Shown here piece after piece: positions 7,725 through 11,752 of a stretch of 11,752 bases of DNA. The notes below the pieces were generated by a model that searched no databases, was not told the origin of the DNA, and saw only the letters and a list, made by a program, of their open reading frames with translations. Numbering within the stretch: position 1 is the first letter of the stretch; every line of letters begins with the position of its first letter. The translations under genes were made by a program, and so were the position numbers. This stretch comes from a bacterium (GTDB taxonomy: Bacteria; Ratteibacteria; UBA8468; B48-G9; JAFGKM01), in the NCBI GenBank assembly GCA_035370465.1, contig DAOOVW010000047.1, positions 1 through 11,752 on the forward strand, read 5' to 3'.

Positions 7725-7756
7725 CTCAGCCACCTCTCCTGTTGGTAAAAATTATT
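7715..7756. repeat. 42-bp perfect direct repeat, copy B (25-nt tRNA-Ser remnant plus yggS stop)
   Basis: Identical to 5874-5915. Bases 7715-7739 are the first 25 nt of tRNA-Ser (acceptor 5' strand and most of the D arm, minus strand) with nothing of the rest of the tRNA; bases 7752-7754 are the TAA stop of yggS. This copy therefore cannot make a tRNA and is a scar of the insertion. Confidence 0.95.
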
Positions 7757-8408
7757 TCCTTGGACCAAAAATCCCAGTCCCAATTCTTACCATATTTGCT
7801 CCTTCTTGGATTGCTATTTCCCATGTATCTGTCATTCCCATTGATAAATACTTCATTTCTACATTTGGGAAACACTTTTCTTTTAATTTATCAAATAACT
7901 CTTTTGTCAACCTGAAATACTGTCTCATATCTTCTGGTTTTTCAACAAGTGGTCCCATAGTCATCAATCCTTTTATTCTTACATTTTCAAGAGTAGAGAT
8001 TTCTTCAACAACTTTTTCAATATCTTCTGGTAAGACACCACTTTTTTGTATTTCTCTTCCACTATTTATTTCCAACAAAACTGGATAAATTATTTCTTTT
8101 CTTTTTGCGTGTTTATCTATTTCTTTTGCAAGAGAAAAATTGTCAAGTGTTTCAATCATATCAAATATCTCAATTGCTTTTTTTACTTTGTTTTTTTGTA
8201 AATGCCCTATCATATGCCATTTAACTTTTTTCCCTATAACTTTAAACTTTTCTTCTGCTTCCTGAACATAATTTTCTCCTATTATTTTTATTCCACACTC
8301 TATTGCCTCAAGTATTTCATCAACACTTCTTGATTTTGTTGCAGCAATAAGTTCAACACCGCCAGGTAATTTTCTAAAAATTTCATTTAAGTTTTCTTTA
8401 ATTCCCAT
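7752..8408 (-). CDS. yggS: YggS/PROSC-family pyridoxal-phosphate homeostasis protein
   Basis: Cytosolic single-domain alanine-racemase-like TIM barrel that binds PLP and keeps vitamin B6 and amino/keto-acid pools in balance without a known catalytic reaction. From the ATG at 8408 the protein is 218 residues. Motifs: ELIAATKSRSVDEI (19-32, K25 is the PLP Schiff-base Lys), IGENYVQE (43-50), WHMIGHLQKNKVK (64-76), KGLMTMGP (146-153), and the phosphate-binding LSMGMTDTWEIAI (188-200) with VRIGTGIFG (207-215). The start at 8408 was chosen because AAGGAG stands 6 nt upstream; a longer frame from 8435 lacks such a site and starts inside the promoter region. Its stop lies inside the right 42-bp repeat, so the cassette inserted just downstream without damaging it. 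Confidence 0.95.
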   Translation of the reverse strand: MGIKENLNEIFRKLPGGVELIAATKSRSVDEILEAIECGIKIIGENYVQEAEEKFKVIGKKVKWHMIGHLQKNKVKKAIEIFDMIETLDNFSLAKEIDKHAKRKEIIYPVLLEINSGREIQKSGVLPEDIEKVVEEISTLENVRIKGLMTMGPLVEKPEDMRQYFRLTKELFDKLKEKCFPNVEMKYLSMGMTDTWEIAIQEGANMVRIGTGIFGPRK

Positions 8409-8436
8409 TGAATTCTCCTTTCTTTTATTATACAAT
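8408..8436 (+). promoter_or_regulatory. Promoter of araB, in the divergent yggS-araB gap
   Basis: TTGAAT (8408-8413), 17-bp spacer, TACAAT (8431-8436). Predicted start near 8443 gives a roughly 12-nt leader containing AAGGAG (8443-8448) 6 nt before the araB ATG at 8455. On the minus strand TATAAT (8432-8427) overlaps it and can serve yggS, predicted start near 8420 with a 12-nt leader also carrying AAGGAG. The two divergent promoters share bases and may compete. Confidence 0.6.
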
Positions 8437-8454
8437 TTTTGTAAGGAGATTATA

Positions 8455-10122
8455 ATGTTTTCAATTGGTCTTGATTTTGGAACAAATTCTGTAAGATGTG
8501 TAATTGTGGATTGGATAAATGGACAGGTTTCAGGAGAAGCAATTTCAAATTATATTTCAGGCATTGATGGTGTAATAATTGATGAGAAAAATCCACATTT
8601 TGCAAGGCAGAATCCTTCTGATTGGTTAATTTGTCTTGAAAAAGTTATTAAAGAAGCAATAAAGAAAAGCAAAAAAGAAAATAGTTTTTCCATTGATAAA
8701 ATTATAGGAATTGGTGTAGATACAACAGGAAGTACTCCTTTACCTGTTGATGAAAATTTAACTCCCCTTTGTTTTTATCCTGAATTTCAAAACAATCCAA
8801 ATGCAATGGCATACCTTTGGAAAGACCATACATCAATTAATGAAAGTGAAGAAATAACACAACTTGCAAAAAAAATTAGGCCCGAATATCTAAAGAAAAT
8901 AGGAGGTGTCTATTCCTCTGAATGGTTTTTTTCAAAATTACTCCATCTGGCAAGAGTTGATAAAAATGTTTTTGAAAAAATGGGGACTTTTATTGAATGC
9001 TCAGATTTTATACCTGCTGTTCTCTCTGGTATAAAAAAACCAGAAGAAGTAAAAAGGTCTATTTGTGCAGCAGGACATAAAGCGATGTTTAATGAAAAGT
9101 GGGGAGGACTTCCAGATAATGAATTTCTTGAAAAACTTGATATTTCTTTTAAAGGGTTAAGAAAAAAACTATATGAAAATACCTATCCAGCAGGGAAAAT
9201 TGCTGGATATTTATGTAAGGACTGGGCTATAAAAACAGGACTGAAAGAAGGGATACCTATTAGTGTAGGAGGACTTGATGCCCACATTGGAGCAGTAGGA
9301 GCAGGCATAAAAGAAAAAATACTTGTTAAAGTTATAGGGACTTCTGGATGTGATATGATGATATACCCTAAAAATAAATATTTAGAAGATATTCCTGGTA
9401 TTTGTGGAATTGTTCCTGATTCTATTGTTCCAGGATATTATGGAATTGAGGCAGGACAACCCGCTGTTGGAGATATTTTTTATTGGTTTGTAAAAAAGTT
9501 TATGCCTGAATTTACTGAAAATTCTTATTACTACTTTACAAAAAAAGCAGAGAAAATAAAGCCGGGAGAAAGTGGACTTTTATGTCTTGACTGGCAAAAT
9601 GGGAATAGAACAATTCTTGTTGATGAAAAATTAACAGGGCTTATTCTTGGGTTCACTTTAAATACAAAACCAGAAGAAGTTTTCAGATGTTTGATTGAAG
9701 GAACTGGTTTTGGAGAGAAAGTAATAATTGAACAACTCAAGAAATATTGTGGTGAAGTAAACGAAATAATTGCAACAGGAGGTATTTCTGAAAAAAATCT
9801 TCTTTTAATGCAGATATACTCTGATATTTTGGGAAAAGAAATAAAATTACCTGTTCAACAACAAACATGTGCAGTAGGAGCAAGCATTTTTGGGGCAATT
9901 GCAGGAGGATATTTTAAAAATGTAAATGAAGCACAGGAAAAAATTTGTAAATTTAAGGACTTTGTCTATAAACCCGAAAACAAAAACAAAAAAATTTATG
10001 ATAGAATTTATGTGTGTTATAAACAACTTTATGATGCATTTGGAACAAAAAATTATAAAGGAACTCTTTATAATGTAATGAAGGACTTACTTAAAATAAA
10101 AGAAGAAACAACTGGAAGTTAA
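8455..10122 (+). CDS. araB: FGGY-family carbohydrate kinase, ribulokinase-like
   Basis: Phosphorylates a ketopentose, most likely L-ribulose to L-ribulose 5-phosphate in arabinose use. The 555 residues match AraB length. Seen in order: the ATPase start IGLDFGTNSVRCVIVD (4-19), GVDTTGSTPLPVD (87-99), AYLWKDHTS (119-127), YSSEWFFSKLLHLAR (153-167), RSICAAGHKA (201-210), GGLDAHIGAVGAGI (272-285, with the catalytic-base Asp275), KVIGTSGCDMM (292-302), GICGIVPDSIVPGYYGIEAG (315-334) and an adenosine-binding ATGGISEKN near 442. These blocks are AraB-type rather than XylB- or GlpK-type. No araA or araD is adjacent, so the natural sugar is inferred from sequence blocks only. AAGGAG precedes the ATG by 6 nt. 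Confidence 0.92.
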   Translation: MFSIGLDFGTNSVRCVIVDWINGQVSGEAISNYISGIDGVIIDEKNPHFARQNPSDWLICLEKVIKEAIKKSKKENSFSIDKIIGIGVDTTGSTPLPVDENLTPLCFYPEFQNNPNAMAYLWKDHTSINESEEITQLAKKIRPEYLKKIGGVYSSEWFFSKLLHLARVDKNVFEKMGTFIECSDFIPAVLSGIKKPEEVKRSICAAGHKAMFNEKWGGLPDNEFLEKLDISFKGLRKKLYENTYPAGKIAGYLCKDWAIKTGLKEGIPISVGGLDAHIGAVGAGIKEKILVKVIGTSGCDMMIYPKNKYLEDIPGICGIVPDSIVPGYYGIEAGQPAVGDIFYWFVKKFMPEFTENSYYYFTKKAEKIKPGESGLLCLDWQNGNRTILVDEKLTGLILGFTLNTKPEEVFRCLIEGTGFGEKVIIEQLKKYCGEVNEIIATGGISEKNLLLMQIYSDILGKEIKLPVQQQTCAVGASIFGAIAGGYFKNVNEAQEKICKFKDFVYKPENKNKKIYDRIYVCYKQLYDAFGTKNYKGTLYNVMKDLLKIKEETTGS

Positions 10123-10155
10123 TTTATATAATTTTTATAAAAAATGGAGGAGATA

Positions 10156-10485
10156 ATGGAAACAATAAAATTTGATGATTTTAAAAAAATTGATTTAAGG
10201 GTAGGAAAAATTTTAGAAGTTGAAGAAATAGAAGGAGCAGACAAACTTTATCTTTTAACTGTTGATATTGGGGATGAAACAAGAAAATTAGTTGCAGGAA
10301 TAAAAAAGTGGTACAAGAGAGAAGAACTGGTTGGAAAAACAATAGTTGTTGCTGTTAATTTAGAACCAAAAGTTATAAGAGGGATTGAGAGTAAAGGTAT
10401 GCTTCTTGCAACATTATTTGATACTCAACTTTCTGTTTTGACAACTGATAAAGATGATGTCCCTGCTGGCAGTAAAATTACTTAA
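10156..10485 (+). CDS. Stand-alone tRNA-binding OB-fold protein, MetRS C-terminal/beta-subunit type
   Basis: 109 residues of an EMAP-II/Trbp111-like OB fold: IKFDDFKKIDLRVGKILEVE (4-23), GADKLYLLTVDIG (28-40), VAGI (48-51), YKREELVGK and VVAVNLEPKVIRGIESKGML, ending with TTDKDDVPAGSKI. This is the domain found at the C-terminus of many bacterial methionyl-tRNA synthetases, where it dimerises and binds tRNA; here it is a separate gene, as in organisms with a split MetRS (metG beta) or CsaA/Trbp111. The start is 10156, not the ATG at 10144: GGAGG (10146-10150) lies 5 nt before 10156 and overlaps the earlier ATG. It follows araB by 33 nt; a TATAAT at 10127-10132 could give it its own transcript. 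Confidence 0.92.
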   Translation: METIKFDDFKKIDLRVGKILEVEEIEGADKLYLLTVDIGDETRKLVAGIKKWYKREELVGKTIVVAVNLEPKVIRGIESKGMLLATLFDTQLSVLTTDKDDVPAGSKIT

Positions 10486-10510
10486 TTTTTATAAATAAAC
10501 TGGTAAAAAC

Positions 10511-11368
10511 TCATTTTTCTTTTAAGTATTTGAAGGTATAAGGTAATTTTTCAACTATATCAGAAGGTATTAATGAAATTTCACCTTTTTCCTTACAGGC
10601 AAAATCTCCGGCAAGTCCATGAACAAAAACCCCAAATTTTGCACTTTCAAACTCATCCATTCCCTGAACAAGAAAACTGCCAATAATACCTGAAAGAACA
10701 TCTCCACTTCCACCTGTTGCCATTCCTGGATTTCCTGTTAAATTCACATATATTTCTTTTCCATCACTTACAATAGTTCTATACCCCTTTAAAACAACAA
10801 CTACATTATTTTCCTTTGCAAATTTCAAGGCAATTTTTTCTCTATTTCTTTGTATTTCATCAATTTCTTTGCCAGTTAAAAATTTCATCTCCCCGGGATG
10901 GGGTGTAATAACTGGTTTTACTTTTAATTTTTCAAAAATACTTAAATTTTCTGAAATAATTTTTAAAGCATCTGCATCAATAAGAAGTTTTTTATCAATT
11001 AATGGTAATAATCCCATAACAAACTTTTTTGTTCCACTATTTAAAGAAATCCCGGGACCTATAACAACACCATCACTTTTTTCTTTTATGAATTTATATG
11101 CAACATCAATACCTTTTTCTGAAATAAAACCATTATCATTAGGTAAAGGTAAACTCATAACTTCTGTAAGTTTTACCTCAATTATTTTATTTAAACAGGA
11201 AGGAATACCAATAGTTACAAGTCCACACCCACTCCTTAAAGCAGAAATAGAGGAAAGGCAAACTGCTCCTGTTAAGCCAGTACTACCTCCAATTATAAAA
11301 AGATGTCCAAAATTTCCTTTATGAGTATCTTTTTTTCTTTCTTTAAGGACTGAAGGGATAACTTTCAT
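10511..11368 (-). CDS. nnrD: ADP/ATP-dependent NAD(P)H-hydrate dehydratase, single-domain
   Basis: Repairs damaged nicotinamide cofactors by dehydrating S-NAD(P)H hydrate using ADP or ATP; ribokinase-like fold, cytosolic. The 285 residues include KGNFGHLFIIGGSTGLTGA (17-35), VVIGPG (101-106), ITPHPGEMKFL (154-164), VVLKG (191-195) and the nucleotide/catalytic loop GNPGMATGGSGDVLSG (212-227, catalytic Asp223). Many bacteria fuse this to the NnrE epimerase (about 500 residues); here the epimerase domain is absent and is not encoded elsewhere in the window. The ATG is 2 nt after the rpmA stop on the same strand with no Shine-Dalgarno, implying co-transcription and translational coupling to L27. 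It converges with the tRNA-binding protein gene, 25 bp apart, with no clear terminator between. Confidence 0.95.
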   Translation of the reverse strand: MKVIPSVLKERKKDTHKGNFGHLFIIGGSTGLTGAVCLSSISALRSGCGLVTIGIPSCLNKIIEVKLTEVMSLPLPNDNGFISEKGIDVAYKFIKEKSDGVVIGPGISLNSGTKKFVMGLLPLIDKKLLIDADALKIISENLSIFEKLKVKPVITPHPGEMKFLTGKEIDEIQRNREKIALKFAKENNVVVVLKGYRTIVSDGKEIYVNLTGNPGMATGGSGDVLSGIIGSFLVQGMDEFESAKFGVFVHGLAGDFACKEKGEISLIPSDIVEKLPYTFKYLKEK

Positions 11369-11370
11369 TA

Positions 11371-11619
11371 TTATTTATCTGAAAAAGGCACAACATTTAC
11401 TACTTTTTTACCCTTTTTTTGTGAAAATTCAACAACTCCATCAATTAAACTGAAAAGAGTAAAGTCCTTCCCAATTCCCACACCCTTGCCAGGCATAATT
11501 TTTGTTCCTTTTTGTCTAACAATAATATTGCCACCCTTAACAACCTGCCCAGCAAAAATCTTGGTTCCTCTAAATTTTGGATTTGAATCTCTTCCATTAC
11601 CTTGTTTTTTTCTTCCCAT
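11371..11619 (-). CDS. rpmA: 50S ribosomal protein L27
   Basis: 82 residues, a large-subunit protein whose N-terminal tail reaches the peptidyl-transferase centre. Recognised by GRDSNPKFRGTKIFAGQVV (9-27), NIIVRQKGTKIMPGKGVGIG (31-50) and DFTLFSLIDGVVEF (52-65). The N-terminal tail is MGRKKQG directly followed by NGRDS; E. coli L27 has a GGSTR-like stretch there, so this one is about four residues shorter. A TAA nine bases upstream in frame rules out a longer form. rplU (L21), its usual upstream partner, is not seen within the ~130 bp left in the window; instead rpmA has its own consensus promoter. nnrD follows 2 nt after. Confidence 0.96.
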   Translation of the reverse strand: MGRKKQGNGRDSNPKFRGTKIFAGQVVKGGNIIVRQKGTKIMPGKGVGIGKDFTLFSLIDGVVEFSQKKGKKVVNVVPFSDK

Positions 11620-11628
11620 AGTGCTTTA

Positions 11629-11657
11629 ATTATACTTTTTAAAAATTTTATTGTCAA
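11629..11657 (-). promoter_or_regulatory. Perfect-consensus sigma70 promoter of rpmA-nnrD, near-leaderless
   Basis: On the minus strand TTGACA (11657-11652), exactly 17 bp, TATAAT (11634-11629): a full 12/12 match to the sigma70 consensus. Predicted start about 11622, some 3 nt before the ATG at 11619, with no Shine-Dalgarno. Such a strong promoter suits a ribosomal-protein gene. Confidence 0.82.
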
Positions 11658-11673
11658 CAGGTCGGCATTCCTC

Positions 11674-11696
11674 AAAAATAATCTCTTTGAAAGAGA
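11674..11696 (-). terminator. Possible intrinsic terminator of a minus-strand gene right of the window
   Basis: TCTCTTT-G/C-AAAGAGA (11682-11696) is a perfect inverted repeat able to form a 6-7 bp stem. On the minus strand it is followed by TTATTTTT (11681-11674). The stem is AT-rich and short, so strength is uncertain. It would separate rpmA from whatever lies upstream. Confidence 0.4.
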
Positions 11697-11717
11697 GTAG
11701 TTTCCTCATAAATAAAT

Positions 11718-11747
11718 TTGACAAAGATAAAGGCCATCCTGTATATA
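11718..11747 (+). promoter_or_regulatory. Promoter-like site pointing off the right edge
   Basis: TTGACA (11718-11723) then an 18-bp spacer and TATATA (11742-11747). No plus-strand gene can be seen in the 5 remaining bases, so its target is outside the window. It is back-to-back with the rpmA promoter. Confidence 0.4.
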
Positions 11748-11752
11748 TGAAT

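Larger units (their letters stand above)
5874..7756. mobile_element. Inserted two-gene cassette in tRNA-Ser with 42-bp target duplication
   Basis: Two perfect 42-bp direct repeats bound 1799 bp of unique sequence (5916-7714) holding one unrecognised gene and one DNA methyltransferase, convergent with abutting stops. The right repeat contains the yggS stop codon and the left repeat keeps a copy of the same bases, so before insertion yggS probably ran straight into tRNA-Ser with a 12-nt gap. No integrase, transposase, terminal inverted repeats or short IS-like duplication is present. Established background: restriction-modification units in other bacteria have been reported to insert with long target duplications. 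Equally possible is excision-competent integration by an integrase supplied in trans that recognises the tRNA 5' half, which would be unusual since most tRNA-targeting integrases use the 3' half. Confidence 0.72.

Noticed and set aside
6880..7725. GTG at 7725 as methyltransferase start
   Set aside because: The extra residues are coded by the tRNA remnant, and the ATG at 7689 has a -10 box at leaderless distance and gives the normal MIEK...N-terminus before the CMDCVEGM block.
7715..7739. A second tRNA-Ser gene near 7715
   Set aside because: Only the first 25 nt match; no anticodon arm, variable arm or 3' acceptor strand follows. It is a duplicated fragment.
7752..8435. yggS start at 8435
   Set aside because: No ribosome binding site there; AAGGAG stands 6 nt before the ATG at 8408, which gives the usual family N-terminus.
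10144..10155. ATG at 10144 as start of the tRNA-binding protein
   Set aside because: It overlaps the GGAGG that serves the ATG at 10156; the family begins near the IKFDDF block.
10869..11324. 151-codon plus-strand reading frame
   Set aside because: Complete antisense shadow of nnrD, which has all its conserved motifs.

Overview
The window looks like part of an AT-rich chromosome from an uncultured bacterium. Coding sequence is dominated by A/T-ending codons (AAA, GAA, ATA, TTA), genes are tightly packed on both strands, and TGA is an ordinary stop (it ends nnrD). A GspE/PilB-type secretion or pilus ATPase, an archaeal-style long PurC and a URO-D-like protein fit a deep-branching or candidate-phylum bacterium, but the sequence alone does not fix the taxon.

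Layout from left to right. Positions 1-992 (minus) hold the N-terminal part of a GspE/PilB ATPase, cut by the left edge just before its Walker A loop. Positions 1108-2277 (minus) encode a uroporphyrinogen-decarboxylase-family protein. Positions 2250-4659 (plus) are a purB-purC pair for purine synthesis. Positions 4773-5683 (plus) hold a 35-residue Cys/His peptide and an arsenite methyltransferase whose codon use differs from its neighbours. A tRNA-Ser(CGA) on the minus strand follows at 5806-5898. Positions 5916-7714 are an inserted segment with two convergent genes: an unrecognised protein with DHH-phosphoesterase-like motifs (5950-6879, plus) and a beta-class DNA methyltransferase (6880-7689, minus). 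Then come yggS (minus), araB (plus), a stand-alone MetRS C-terminal-type tRNA-binding protein (plus), nnrD (minus) and rpmA/L27 (minus). A promoter-like site points off the right edge.

The main finding is the inserted segment. It is bounded by two perfect 42-bp direct repeats (5874-5915 and 7715-7756). Each contains the first 25 nt of tRNA-Ser, the 17 nt upstream of it, and a copy of the yggS stop codon. The simplest reading is that yggS once ran directly into tRNA-Ser. A 1.8-kb methyltransferase plus partner cassette then landed inside the 5' end of the tRNA, duplicating 42 bp and leaving the tRNA intact on one side and a 25-nt remnant on the other. No integrase or transposase is visible. 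The pairing resembles a minimal restriction-modification or DNA-modification defence unit with an unfamiliar effector.

A second theme is transcription start. Five genes (gspE-like, purB, the 5950 gene, the methyltransferase, rpmA) have good -10 boxes, three of them with good -35 boxes at exactly 17 bp, placed only 6-9 nt before the ATG and with no usable Shine-Dalgarno. This predicts leaderless or nearly leaderless mRNAs. Genes inside transcription units or with longer leaders (purC, yggS, araB, the tRNA-binding protein, arsM) carry AGGA/GGAGG sites instead.
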